This document shows positions 1-13,437 of a stretch of DNA of 64,000 nucleotides, piece after piece (the stretch's first letter is position 1; every line of letters starts with the position of its first letter). The DNA is from Spirodela intermedia (Eukaryota > Streptophyta > Magnoliopsida > Alismatales > Araceae). The stretch covers positions 3,792,001-3,856,000 of the forward strand of contig LR746269.1 in NCBI GenBank assembly GCA_902729315.2, in the 5' to 3' direction. A model generated the notes under the pieces. That model was not told the DNA's origin. It saw only the letters and a program-made list of their open reading frames with translations, and did not search any database. The position numbers and the translations under genes are program-made.

Positions 1-3000
1 CGACACGAAGAAAGTTTTTTTTTCTTGAGTAGCTAGCAAGGTTCAATGTTCTATAACTGGATAGGTTTTCCTTTTTTTTATTCCCTTAAAACAGCTTTGG
101 ATGGCAATGCAGGAGTTCCACTCAGGGAAAAGCTCATTTGAGAGGCCCAACATGCCGCTTCTGGTTATTCTCTAAAATGAGAGGGGGAGCATGTAGACTA
201 GAACTCTGGCCCCAATAGTCTTACTCCAGGGTGTGAAGACATCTTCCGAGACTGCTAGCTCCAAACCTTGAGGGCAGATAGAAAATTCCTCATAGCCATT
301 TTCAACAGCAGATAAATTCAGGATTTTTTCTTGATAATATAAAATCTAGCCTGTGCCGTGAAGACTCAACAGCAAAGGTGTCAGTATAACAAGTTAAGAG
401 TTTGGAGGAAAACGTACGATTACAACTGGGCCAGATAGGATTCCTACTCTGGTGCTTTGGAGATGGGCTTTGACAAGAAAACATTGTTTGGATCCAATTT
501 TATGTTATCTTGGCTACGGCGAATCTTCTCCCTGGTTCAATGATGGAAATAAACATCAATGAACCCCACTTCTCATTTACCGGTCCAAGTTATGATTGAG
601 CAGGATGAGGCAAAGTCCAAAGGGCAAGATTTCAAGCCTACCACTGGAGACTTCATTTTTCTCGCCCGCAATATGCTGATGATGCTATCCTTTTCTCATC
701 CATCAAGGACGAAAGCTTGGCTTGGCACCACCAAATTGATGTTGAAGCTTAAAGAAGAAGTCACAGATGTAGAATAGGGTCAACAGGGCCTGGGAAATGG
801 AAATAGAGGGTATGGAAAGTTGCTTCATGGCACAGTAAGTCTGCTTATTGGGGTTACCTCTCATGAAAAGTACCATTCACTAGAAGGGAAACTGGCAGGA
901 TAATAGGCAGACTGCCTTGCATGAAAGGAAATCACGGCCATGTAGGGTTCTACCTTATAACTTGGTGATTCATTTCTGGCCAGAAGTGCAATTTAAGTGG
1001 CAAGATATCAACTGAGTCTTACATTACTTAGCAAATGATTGTTGACACCAAGAATGGACGAAAGAGGTTTTATGACCCAGAGATTGTTAAAAAAAATACA
1101 AAAGAAGAGAAACACTCTAGGAATAACGGTTTCATATTCACCAAGATTTTGGAGATGAGTGATGAAAGTGGGTCTTAGTGTCTAGTAACAAGGAGAGGCA
1201 CTAGCCAATGTGTAGGTTAATGATATTTGATTTAAAAAACATAAACGAATTATCAAACAACTAACAAAGGATTTGTACACAGCAACATTTACGAAAATCG
1301 ATCGTATTAAATAATCTCCATAAATTAAATTTATTATCACCAACTTAAACAAAAATAAGTAAAATGCAATTTTAAAATTCTAAATCTCAATTCCGATGCT
1401 GGCACAGACATTCTCTCAAAAAACATTAAAAACACAATAAAATTTGACTTCTTCTAGTATGATAACAGTTAAATAGATAACAAAAGAACAAACATAAAAA
1501 ACATAAATTTATTGAATAAAAAAAATGTTACAAACACCATTTATATCTTCACAAAAAATGAGAAAAAATACACGATAATTTCAGCTTGATTTATTATAAT
1601 AACATTCTAGTCTAAACACATATGTAATTGTAAATGCGGAAAATAAATTGAGAAAAATTTAATGAAGACGTTCAAGGGAGGATGAGGATCTGAAATGGCT
1701 GCTGTCTTTTTTTTCTTACGGAGATTACTCCTTAAGGGAATGATGCACAGTGCACTTGCCAAATAAGATTGGTAGATGCTGCTTAATCTCATTAGGCAGC
1801 AGCATAGCAATATCATGTGGAACACAAGATATCAATGTTCTCATAGACAGACATCTAAATAGCTTTGCACTCCAAAACTGGAAGATGAGGAAAACCTAGG
1901 AAGGAGCTCAGGTGGATAGATACGAGGTTCTGATATCTGTCAAAGCTCCATAGGAAGCCTGCCAGAGGCTCTATATCTCATGGGAGAAATGAAAGCTCAG
2001 AAGCTAGGGAGCCTTAATAGGTCATGGTGATATTAACTAGTTTTCATGATTTACCCATTTTCATCAAGCTCGCTGCCATCATATTTAAATAACAAAAAGA
2101 GAATCCGTACGTCCTACACATAAATCGAAATAGCCTCCATTGTTGCTTTCAACTGCCTGTTTCGGAGACAATCATCTTTCTTCTCTAAGTGGCCAAGGGA
2201 GGAGGACAAAGGAGATAGAAAGAGGTATCAGAAGCATCAGCTGTAGTACAAGATAGAAAGATGATAAAGATGGCTGCGGGAAACTGCTGCACACTGCTAT
2301 AGCTCATAGGTAATGCGTCTGTGATAAAGAACAGGAGTGGATAAAAGGGGAAATGATGAATCATACTTCACCAACTACAGTTTCAGAACCCTTCTATATT
2401 TGAAATCATCCATCAAAATAGTCAGCAGTGTAATGCAAAAGAATTTAGCCTTGCATGTGTCAGAGGCAACGATAATCAATGAGGATAATCGTGAAAATAG
2501 GTTCCAAGAAAGAGTGTTTCCTTCCATACTTATTTAAAAGAAATGAATAATCAGGAAATGAAATAAAAAAATAATTTAAATCCATGCATTTCAGATAGGC
2601 TTCATAAAAAAAATAGATTACTGCATCACTAGCAACGCATTTTGAAGGTATAAAATTTATTTTCAGAAAAACACTGACTACCCATACATAGCACACGTCT
2701 TATATGGAGAAAAATCTAAACATTCAATATGCAAAATCTCAAAAATGAAAATATCTAAAATATATATAGATGCAACAGAACTTCTTAGAAAACCATAACG
2801 CATGAAGCGTTTTCCTTTTTTTGTTTACATTGAGAGTGTTCATTGCAACAAGCGCAGATTGTTGATCTCTGAATACAGCAAACGCAAATGCCTGTTCCAA
2901 AGTACCATGAAGTTAAATCAGGAGCAAGGAACCAAAAACGCGATTTTAATTCACAAAAATATACTTCTGACAGTTATTCTTACAACCGAATCCAACACCA

Positions 3001-4085
3001 TGTTCACTATGATTTCTGAGAAAATATTGACCATCTCATGTTGCAAACAAGTACTGCAGAGAAACTTAACAAGATTTTCTACGCCCGCTGCTATTAGCCA
3101 AATACAAGCCACTACATTAAAGAAAGAACCATGGTAAATTGCATTGAAGGTGATATGGGATATAATTTGGGACAGTTTTTTAAGGTATTTTTCTGTAACA
3201 ACAGCATAACATGCAGAAAATAATTCATCCGAAAATAGAAAAAACTTAAGGATGCATAAATACTCTGCCTACATAAGGAGCTTCAACACAAAGGTGGATA
3301 GATGTAATGCAGAAGATAGGGTCAGCAGCAAGTCACTCTTTGTGGGCAAATGGTCGTGGATGTATATATTTATGAGAAAGCTTAAACCGAAAAATCAGCT
3401 TCCTTCAGTAGTTAAAAACCTATTGTGGAATATACATAAAAGAGGCCCAACATGCAATGGACTTCGGAGCTTTAAAGCCTGATATTGAAGTTTTCACTGG
3501 TAGGAGACAATTGATAGCCTCTTTGGGAAAGGTGAGACTTTGTACGGGACACAAAAGATTATTCGTAACCCAGTCCAGTCCCGAATTGAGGGTTATTCAG
3601 ACACAACAGACTCAATGCCCACTGATGTTGATTGCATGAAGGAGATCCTAATAGCTGTTTTGTGAGATTTATGGAAGGAAGGAAAAGAATAACGTAAGAA
3701 TTTAAATTAAAACCATTGACGAACCAGGAGGCTGTTTAATTCCCGAACTCCTAACACTAGATACCCACTGTTTTCAGACTACAAATTCATCCCCATTGAA
3801 CTGACGACTCACATTAATAGATTTCCTTCATGGAAAAATAATTTTCGTCCACTTTAAAAGACAATCACATTAGTAAATCTCCACTTTAAAAGATAATCAC
3901 ACAGGTATATGAACTTATGATGCATTGAAGTCAAAAAATAACATCTAAACTCCAAAAATGCTAGCTCCAGACCTCGTAAATTCATTCCAACGATCGTGAA
4001 CAGCTTAAGTTCTACTTAGTCATCGAATGTTGAAGGAAGGGGATCGTTCGTGGGCTGACAGAGGGTCCCTGGGCTAGCAGCTGAC
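1..4085. other. Probable first intron of RRM gene plus unassigned AT-rich DNA
   Basis: No convincing host exon is visible here on either strand. The splice donor of the RRM gene exon lies at 4085, so on the minus strand this stretch is probably its first intron, at least 4 kb long. The second RRM exon expected in this family was searched for by eye and not found, so it may lie beyond the left edge or be lost. A short reverse-transcriptase-like relic lies near 483-740. Around 3848-3905 a phrase containing ACTTTAAAAGA and AATCACA occurs twice in tandem. Confidence 0.45.
483..740 (+). mobile_element. Possible LINE reverse transcriptase relic (YADD box)
   Basis: One frame reads SRPQYADDAILFSS, with YADD at 672-683. 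This is the shape of the catalytic box of plant L1-type non-LTR reverse transcriptases (usually Q-Y/F-ADD-T-x-x-F). The frame has stops upstream and ends after about 20 more residues, so any element is long dead. Neither the RQGDPLSP-type motif nor an endonuclease domain was found. It lies antisense to the RRM gene, probably inside its first intron. The call rests on one short motif and could be chance. Confidence 0.35.
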
Positions 4086-4430
4086 CTGGGTGGATTGGCC
4101 GGTGCACCGGACTTGGCATGACATGTAGCCGGGGAACTCCCTGAAGAGGTTGTAGATCTCCCGGGGCTTGACGTCGTCAGGGAGCCCTGCTATAAAGAGG
4201 GTTCGTACCTCGTCCGGGCCAGAACTCTGGAGAGGAGCGTAACTGTACGTTGTGCCGTGCGGCGGAGGCGTGGGCGGTGGGAGCTGCTGCCGGCCCGGGT
4301 AGTACTGTGAGTGCATCCCCGGCGGGGGTGGCTGCTGCAATGCTCCGGGCTGCGTCGCCGGTGGCTCATAGAAAGGGTAATGGAGGAGAGAAGGTGGGTG
4401 GTGGTGGTAGGCGCCCGCAGGGTCTGCCAT
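4086..4430 (-). CDS. RRM RNA-binding protein, first coding exon only (scw1/WHI3-like)
   Basis: The exon encodes 115 residues from ATG at 4430-4428 to a donor at 4085 (CAG|GTCAGC). The N-terminus is rich in Pro, Gln, His and Tyr (low complexity). It is followed by the start of an RRM, with RNP2-like LFIAGLP at about residues 78-84 and KPREIYNLFREFPGY after it. This matches plant RRM proteins annotated as scw1-like or nuclear speckle RNA-binding proteins, whose first exon also stops after STQ. The start at MADPAG was preferred over an upstream in-frame Met because the family begins this way. The protein probably binds RNA. Only half of the RRM is present and the continuation was not found, so the gene is either truncated or runs off the window after a very long intron. 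Confidence 0.72.
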
Positions 4431-7307
4431 GGTTGAGTGGAGCTGGCGGATTTCCCGACAGTGGAGCCCAAACAGAGCGACGAGCAACTGGTGTGGGCTA
4501 ATCAGTCCCCCCCCGTGGGATTCACCAGTTTCCAATGCCCTACGGATTCCAACCTCCACGGAGACTGGATGACTGCCATCTCTCGTACCCCGCTAGGCCA
4601 TCAGAACCGTAGACAAAGAAGGAAGGAAATTCAGCAACGAAAATAAAAGATATTCATCCATGCATTTTTATGATCTCCCAGATTTAATAAAATATTAATC
4701 CACACCAGAAAAGCAAAAATGATTTCACTAACACAAGGAAGTAAAAAAAATTCTACTTATGTTTCATTCCTTGCTAACTCAAAAAATTATCTGCGAAGTA
4801 TTTTAATTAAATTTATCATAAGTTAAATGAGTATTTTAGTCCGATTTTTTTACGCAAATTCTTTCTCATACTCCCCTTCCCTTTAACCCTTTGAGAAGAT
4901 CTAGCAAGATCATAGTTTCATATAAATTTATGGCGTGGGGGATGTTCCAAGAACTACTTAAACTTGACCGAGTCTGCTCAAGCTCTGTGTTTTAGTCAAC
5001 TTTTCTTATATCCATCGATATAAAAGTTTATTTCAATACTTACCCAGAGGTAGGTGTTGGGTTTTTAAACTATGCTAAAATCTGACCTATTATTATATTG
5101 GAGAAGTTATAGAGTTTGTAATTAGGCCAAAATAATATAGAACTTCACATCATGAGCGGAATTTATGATATTTTATGTTGTAAAAACAATAGCCTCAAAT
5201 TAAAAGAAATAAAGTTTATACCTAGAAAAAAATGTTTATCTTGTTGTAGATAAATATAAATAACGAGAAAAATTGTTTGTCAATATTCTAGTATCACACT
5301 CATAGCTGGATGAATACCTACATTATTAGATCTATTCTATCCACTATTTCAGTGTTGTTTTTAAATATTAAAATGAAGACTAGGGGATTCTGCTAAGAAA
5401 GAGCTCAAAATGAAGAAAAGTAAAATAGAGGTAAGTGAAAGAGTCTTAGGGGGAGTATAAAAAGACTAGGTGCATCTAGTGAACTCACAAGTCAAACTCA
5501 AGAGAGAGAGAGAGATTTATATCTAAATTTAGATTCAGCTCATGATCTAAAGTTACTAACTACTACTAAACATCTCTTAGCATTTTCAAATACACCTAGC
5601 AACTCTAGTGAATTAGAGTGTTAGGAATCTTTGACTTAGAGTCTATCACTCATTTAAGTTACAATGTTATTGGGATCTATAAATAATTCATCTTGTGAGC
5701 ATTAAACAAGAAATCAAGGTTACATCAACTCAATTAATCTATGCTTAGAACACATATCTTTTTCTACTCAATCCTCATAATAAGTGCTGTAACAACAAAG
5801 CTTTCACTAGCTTCAAAACACTCGCTTTATCAAAAAATCACTTCTTTCCAGATTATCTTTAAGTATTTCATAACTTTCTATGAGAAGACACTAAGAGAAA
5901 AACCTTGGTCTTTATTAAGGGGAAGTATACTAGTGAAAATGTGTAGCATAAAATATTTTATTTATCTTATAATTTCAGCCTATGTTATTTGAAAGTAAAT
6001 AGTGGAAACAAATGGTAGAGACCCATAATAAGTTGACATAAACCACAGCAAGCTAAACCACTATGAAAGAGTGTTTTTAATTGTCATTATCAAGTGAGCT
6101 GACACAACAACTTGTACTTCTTTAAACATAATTCAAAGATAATCATTAAAATGAAAAGTTTAAAATTTAGGAAAACCCAATTCAACACCTTTCTTGGGAC
6201 ACCTTATAACTATTTTGGAACATCAATATATACACACCCACATTAGGAAGCATTAAGAAAATACTCTTCATTGCAAGCAAATATACTGAGCATTTAAAAG
6301 ATTGACTCCTAAAATACAAATGTTGATACCTAAATAAAAAATGCAACCTGATTTAAATAATAGTTAACGATTAAATAGTAATGTATTGACCTTAGCTAAA
6401 AGAGAGTAAGAGGTTAACACTATGAATGACATATGGGGACTCTGGTGAAATCCATGGAATATGTTGACACCAAGGAAGCATAAGAGTCGACACCTTAAAT
6501 GTGAAGCCACAAGGTCTTGGTCCTAATGTGGAAGGAAAGCACAAGCATCTAAATTGAGCTAACACATTTTCAGATATCAAGAAAAGTCAAAAATTGGCAA
6601 TATGTGCCCCAATCCAATGGTCACCTAAGAGCTGCAAAACATTTGATTTGCAATTCTCATACTTTCATTTACCGTCCCATGAACAACTATGAATACTCTC
6701 CAAGTTATGCTTTTATCAAAACCATGAGAAGAGCAAAACTACGTGCATTTACTCATTAATGTCTGTGTTTTGTGAATTATTAAAATAGGGCCATGCCATA
6801 ATTAAAATATAAAACATTAAGATTATGATACTAAGATTATGTTAACCTCAAAGATATTATTGACCCAAAAGCATGGTCTCCAAAATTAGGTCAACGGGCT
6901 GATTATACCCTTAACAAATTCTAACATTCTAAAAGTGACTTTCCCAACATAAGATAGTCAACAAAAATCAATCTTTCGCGTCCGGAGGCATCTCTACTTA
7001 TCATGGACGTTTAATTACGTAAATATTTTGTTAAAGTCAACTCATTTATATCTATATTAATAAAATCACCTCATACTAATAAGCCGCCCACGCATGGCTT
7101 CAAAAGCATCATACTTCAATCTAATCATAGACCCATGAATAAGGAGACACAGCAATTCACCCCAAAGTCAAGCTATCGTTAAATTACCACCATCACCAAG
7201 TTATTGATCAACAAATCCAATGCAACAAGGTCCACAACTCTAAAATCGGAAAGATAAAAAACGTGCACACACACACAAAAGGCAGCGTCAGTGCTCAGAA
7301 AAGATTC
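4431..7307. other. Intergenic, RRM gene upstream region and PABP 3' flank
   Basis: AT-rich DNA with no supported gene. The part near 4431-4650 should hold the leader and promoter of the RRM gene, which is transcribed leftward. The part near 7000-7307 should hold the PABP 3' UTR. A short GA run is at 5505-5518. Small ORFs here show no protein-like composition or recognisable motif. Confidence 0.5.
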
Positions 7308-10300
7308 TTAAGGGACGAGACTGTCGTTCAGGCTGAGGGCGGCCAACTGGTCAGCAGGGCCACTGGGGGACTGCTGTTGCTGCTGAGCGACGCTCCTGAG
7401 AACCTCCATTGCCTCGCCAACCTTTGACTTGAGCGCATCGGGGGACTCCAGCAGATGGAGGACCTCGGTTTGGTCCATCTCCAGGAGCATGCCAGTCACC
7501 TTTGCCGCAGAATCGTGTTCCAGCTGCTCCACCAATGGGTAGAGGGATTCACCCAGCATCTGCGCCCCCACCCCCAACCCACAACAAGAACAAGAAATAA
7601 GCAACAAATTATGAATAGGCAAATTACTTTCCCAATGAGGAAATATAATGTGCAGGCCATGTTGCTGCACATCCACCGCCAGATAGATTGGGAAGGAGAG
7701 ATTTTGGTAATAAAGAGGACTCACCGTCCTCTGTTGTTCTGGGGTTGCATTGGCAAGGGCTGAAGCCAAGGCCCCAATTGGAAGGGAGTGTGGGATCCCA
7801 GCATCCCTCATGGGGAAGGTGCCCATGTCATAGGGCACTGACAGCATGCCCCCAGCAACCCCTGGCATTGGAACCTCTGGCATGTTGCGCCCTGGCGAGT
7901 AGCGGTAGAGTCGACCTCGGGGAAGCATCTGCCACATACAGCACAACAGCAATTATAATAGCAGTACAAATAATAATAACAGAAATAAAAATAACAATCC
8001 TTGGGTGAGAAGATGATAAGGCGGGTCAACTTGGAGTCGACCTAGATATTTGATCGAGAGGGGAGGTTACCTGCTGTTGCATCATGGGCACAGGCTGTTG
8101 CACCTGTGGCACAGGGCCGGCCCCAGCACGTCGGCCCCCAGGGCGTTGAGGCTGCTGACCTTGTTGTACGAGGGGAACAAAGAAATTGGGCATTGGACCC
8201 CCCCCAGGCCTCATACCGGGAACAAGTTGCTGTTGGTAGCCAAAGCCAGGCTACACAAGAGAAATGAAAAGGCATATCAATAACTAATTCACTGAGGGAA
8301 GAGGCACAGGGATTTTACAAACTCAAATGTGTTTTTCTTCCTTTTCTTCTTCTGGAATAATAATGAATGGGACTTACCCATTTTAATCAACATTAGGTGT
8401 AAGGTCTTTCAGTCAACCAATCGTGAAAATATTACGAAAAATATTGCCATCTGATGGATGACCCAATCCCAGCCAAGTGCAGTGAAGTAAATGAGAATTG
8501 AAACGTGGCCAAAGTGAGTATCTATTCATTAATGCTTGTCGACACTATATATTAATTAAATCTGAGATTTACATCAAATTAGTTAACATTAAAGAACCAC
8601 GAACTATCGCCATGCATAGTACCTGAGGAATAAGTGCCGGGGGGCCTTGGCCATAAAAGATCTGCTGCCCTAAGCCTGGACCACCCGGGGGATACATTGG
8701 CATTCGAGGAGCAACAGACGGTGCCATGGCAACGGGCCTCATTTGGGAAAATTGTGCCTGGAGATAGGAAATAATGACTCAGACAGAAGCACACCATAAA
8801 TCTGTTAGCGAAATCTATGAAGGAAAACTTAGTTGGGTGGCACCTGCCATCCAAAAGGCACAAATAGTAAATGTCGTATGTTTCCTGTTCTGGCTACTTA
8901 AGCATCTTATCTAACATCCCTCCACATCCTCTAGAGGGATGATGATGATTTGTGGAGCAGAATATTGTAGCTTTGGTAGAAAAGGAGTATCTTGTACTTC
9001 TCATAGTGAATCCCTGTTTGAAACGTCATTAGACCCTCCGATACAATCTATAGATCGACCATGCAGATCAATAAATGAAACCGCAAGACTTTTATTTATC
9101 CTCGGGCACGCCTGCTTTTTCGGGACTTCCTCACAAAGACAACATAAATTTGGTGCGTACAGTCCCCAAGCAATCATTAACCCCCATACCAACTCAAATG
9201 CTTTTGGACCATTCTAATCCAAGACAACTGGCTGATAGTGAAGTGGGCTCATCAATATAACCACACGATTTTTATTTATACTCTCCCACGGGAAACTGTT
9301 GTAAAACTGTTAAAAATGGTTATTTTCATCAATAGGATTCAAAGTAGAAAAAAATAGAATTTAAAGAAGGCATTCATGGTGAGCTATACCAACCATTACG
9401 CCTCCACCTGTGGTATCCTCAAGTCTACTCGCATTCTATATTTTCACCAGCTCACCATCAAACATTACAAGTGTCAAATGGCTACCTAATTAGACAGGAT
9501 ATAGGTAACTTATTTCCCAAGGTGACAGAATTTACAGGTCATTAGGTGAACCAAAATGCAGAAGGAAAACAAGGGACTGGAAATACATGAGAGGAGAGGA
9601 TCAGTTGGCAGTGTCCATGGTATGATGCCAGAATCTTGGTAGATCAGAAAACCCAAACTCAAAAAGCAAGACATAATGAAGAGCAATTAGAGCATACACC
9701 TTTAATACACAAATATCTAGCATCAGCAGTTACATGCATCTAAGAGCAGAATAAAAAAGGCCACCTGAAGTCTTGCCCTTCTGTCTTCTTTGCGCTGTGC
9801 CAATGCTACGTAAAGGGGCTTGTTTGAAACCATTTTCCCATTCATTTCCGATATCTGAGTTAGAAATAAAGTTCTCAGTAAGATATTCAATTTCAAAAAT
9901 AAATACAATCAACCGAATACTTACAGCTCGGTTGGCTTCTTCTGGAGTTGAGAAGGTAACAAAACCAGAGCCTCTGCTTATCCCAGTTGGGTCTCGCATT
10001 ATCTGTTACAATAATAAAGGTAGCAGATTTTAAAACGTCTTCTGTGATGAGGAAGTATCGACTGCATATGCAACAACATCAACCTTGGATGATGTAATCG
10101 TGCCATAGGCAGAAAAAAGTTCCTGCAGCTTTTCATCATCAATGGTGTCATCCAAGTTTTTCAAGTATAAGTTAACCCCTTGATACTTGTCTACTGCTTC
10201 CTTCATGTTCTGCTCAAACCTGGTTTTCAGCTCTACCTCTCTCTCAGACTTCTTCTGTGCCTTTCCAACATACCATTCTTTATCATCAAACTTCTGCCCA

Positions 10301-13300
10301 TTAAGCTCTTCAACAGCTCGAGCAGCATCATCCGCATCTTCAAAATTCACAAAACCAAAGCACTTTGATTTTCCATCCCCTTCCCTCATAACTACAACGC
10401 TTGTGATATTTCCATACTCTCCAAAAGTCTTTTTAAGGTCCTCTTCTGTGGTAGACTCCGAGAGATTTTTAACATACACATTATTAAACTTGGTCTTGTT
10501 CGCAGAATTATCTCTTTCTTGCTTGCGGAGAAAAGGACCAACAAAAACTTGCTTGTCATTCAGAAGCATTCCATTGAGCTTGCTTATGGCATTTTGTGCT
10601 GCCTCATCCTGCTCAAATTGTACAAATCCATAGCCCTTGGACTGGCCAGATGGATCTGTTGCAATCTTGCAAGACAGAATATTACCAAATACAGAAAAGG
10701 TATCATAAAGTGCTTTGTTGTCAATAGCCTTGTCCAGATTCTGCCCAAGAAAAGGAACACCAACACAATATGTAACCAAGATCAAGTCGAAATTTAAGGG
10801 CACAGGATAACAAAGAAATTCAGAAAATAGCAAACAGACCCGAAGATATGTAAAATGGCTATCGTACCTTAATAAAGATATTACCAGAGCCACTTTTACG
10901 TGCACTGGGGTCCCGGTTCGAGTACATAATCCGGATTGGCTTGTTGTTGAGAGGGGTAAAATTCAGCGCATCCATAGCACGCGCAGCTGTTGGCATAGAA
11001 CCAACTATTAAAGTGGAATAATAAAAGAAATATAGATATGAATAACGAAGACCATTTCAGGAGAGCGGTAAATCTAATTCACTCTCTGATATACGAATAG
11101 ATAGATGAACTCCAACCAAAAGTTGTATCTTCCATATCAAGTAGCAGGGGAAACAAAATAGGGAAAAACTAAAACAATTAGAAAGGCACTAGCTGTACAA
11201 GGAATGACTTGCACTTTTAATTTTATTTTTTTTAATGCACATCATGCAGCAAATATTGATGAAATTTTTTCAGAATTGTCTACACAATCCATCAAGAAAA
11301 ATGATTTATTATTTTGATGTCTCAAATAAATAATAGGATGAAAAAATTCCAGCTAAAAGATGCAAAGAACTCTAGTAGCACTTTTTTTCCCTTGAAAGGT
11401 CATCGATCAATAGCTAACATAAAGCATAATACCATACTTAGAAAGGGAGACTTATTGGTCATGCTGAGTGACCCAGCCATTCATACCATCTTCTGTTTCT
11501 GTCCCAATTGCATAGCTTAACAATCACTCCATTCGAACTTCTTGACCCATTCAGCCTATCCAAGTTGTTCATAAAAAAATCTATACAAAATAACTTATCA
11601 AAGAACACTGGTCCCGTAAGAACTCCCTTTTGATCTGTTTGCTCTCTTTTGGATCCGTTTACCACTGCGAATGGACAGTTCAACCCACTGTGATAGGTCC
11701 ACTAGTGCCCTCATACAAAAAGTGAATCTATCTTATGGATTCATTTGGCTCTGTGATTGGCCCACTTCTAAACACAATAAGTGAGCCCGCCTTATGGGTT
11801 CTGGCAATGTGATTGGCCCCCTTATACAATAAGTGCACCAATTCTCTGGATTCATTTAGACTGACTGGATGTAAGCAATGATTCGTTTACCTACTGTGAC
11901 CCAAATAAGATGGGTTAGATCTTATGAAGATGGATGGTGGAAATGAAACTTCAAAGAAAAAAACAATGGTCCTTGGACTTCAAGAAAATTTATTCTGTAA
12001 AATTTTAGGTCAAGCAAACCAGCGGCCTATTGATCATGTCATAGCTTAGGCAATAAGCCACTTTTCTATGAAGACTAAATTCAATATGTACTAAGACCTG
12101 CGATTTATAATATTGCGTTGTACCAGAAAAAACATAACCTCAACATATTTCAATTGAATGGGATTCATGAATAGATGTCTACAAATCATTCCTGTATCAC
12201 TGTTCTGTGCTACGTTATCTCACATCCTCTGGGACAACTTCGCGTCGATTAACTGCTCACTTTACTAAACCACACTAGGTTCTCAACTCAAGGATGGTTC
12301 GTACCTTCCTGCCATTCTAGTAGCACTCCATTCTAAATTTAAATAAAATTAAAAATTTTTAGGCATTTGACATCTAAAATTTTCCCATGTAATGCTACAG
12401 ACTCATTCATAGGTATTTCCTCGAATGAATCAATGCTAAGGACAGTTCATCCATTTAAGCCATGTAAAGTTTCTCATTACACCACTCTAACACTGACCGC
12501 CAGATAGTGACATAATACCCACGTCCATAAAAAGAACAATGCCTTCGGGAACCAAACAGTGTTCACTACGAAAAAAAATATAATCAATGAAAAATGACAA
12601 GATGTATCTCCTAGAAAACTGAAGAAGGCAGCCGGTATGGAGCTAGCATATTAAACGCCAATCAGAAAGATCGATTTTTTGAAGTGATCCAGCAGAAATT
12701 TTTTGGCAAGCATTGTGCACACCATCTTGATTCTTCATATCCGTTGCACAACTGATGTATATTTATGAAATGCTGAAAAGAAGAATTGAATAAAGATGCT
12801 TTGAAGTCAAAATGAACAAAGCATCAAACAATTTAGCACGAAACTTTGAAACGAAAGAACGTCACAGACGTGTTAAAGTGATAAAGAAGCGGAGCAAACT
12901 GGAGTCATCAGATCAAAATGACTGCGATTGGCATGAGGAATACATCCAATGATGTGCCAACAGATGCCACTTTGAAATGGAAACTCACTGAAAGCATACC
13001 AAATTTTAACCATTATATGCAACGGGAAATGGAAAAACATTATTATCATCCATTCTCTGTCCAGGGAAATCACTGTATCAAAAAATTACGGCATAAAACC
13101 AGAGGAGCATAAGCAAACATGACAACATAGAAGAAGAGGAGAAATGAAATAAGGAAGCGGCGAATAGTTCACCATCCACTGGGTCACTATAGTTGACATA
13201 AGCGTATCCAAGAGACCGTCGGGTTGTGATGTCCCGGCAAACTCGAACCGACAAGACCTGCCCCAGCTGGCTGAACAGGTCATACAGCTGCGAGTCGGTG

Positions 13301-13437
13301 ACGTTCATCTCGAGATCTCCAACATAAAGAGACGTCGACTGGAACTGGCTGACAGCAGCACCAGCAGGAGGGGCACTGTTGGCCGCCGCGTTGGGGCTCG
13401 AAAGAGCAACCTGTGGCTGCACCTGAACCTGAGACAT
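7308..13437 (-). CDS. PABP: Cytoplasmic polyadenylate-binding protein (PABP), 9 exons, complete
   Basis: Exons (transcript order): 13437-13173, 10986-10868, 10740-10084, 10002-9925, 9854-9765, 8757-8623, 8250-8071, 7928-7725, 7559-7308. All junctions are GT-AG, phases agree, and the product is 659 residues, normal for plant PABPs. Four RRMs lie at about 36-113, 124-200, 214-291 and 318-395, with RNP motifs such as SLYVGDL, GYGFVQF, NVYVKNL and FGFVNF. A Pro/Gln/Gly/Met-rich linker follows. The C-terminal MLLE (PABC) domain starts near 577 and carries [10 protein letters not shown]. Family knowledge: it binds mRNA poly(A) tails, contacts eIF4G, and its MLLE domain recruits PAM2-motif proteins, acting in translation and mRNA stability. 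The start at 13437 was chosen over an in-frame Met at 13470 because plant PABPs start with a short MxQVQ-like stretch. Intron 1 is about 2.2 kb. Confidence 0.96.
10987..13172 (-). other. PABP intron 1 (2.2 kb)
   Basis: Long first intron that splits RRM1 within the DAARA segment. The donor is at 13172 and the acceptor at 10987, joining in phase 1. It holds three imperfect tandem units at 11688-11877 and no supported gene. Long first introns in broadly expressed plant genes often raise expression, but no specific signal was identified here. Confidence 0.8.
11688..11877. repeat. Three imperfect ~63-bp tandem units in PABP intron 1
   Basis: Units start near 11688, 11751 and 11815. Each opens with TGTGATTGGCCC or TGTGATAGGTCC, continues with an ACAATAAGTG-like or ACAAAAAGTG-like core, and ends near TTATGGATTC, TTATGGGTTC or TCTGGATTC. 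The spacing is nearly regular. No coding potential was seen. Confidence 0.75.
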
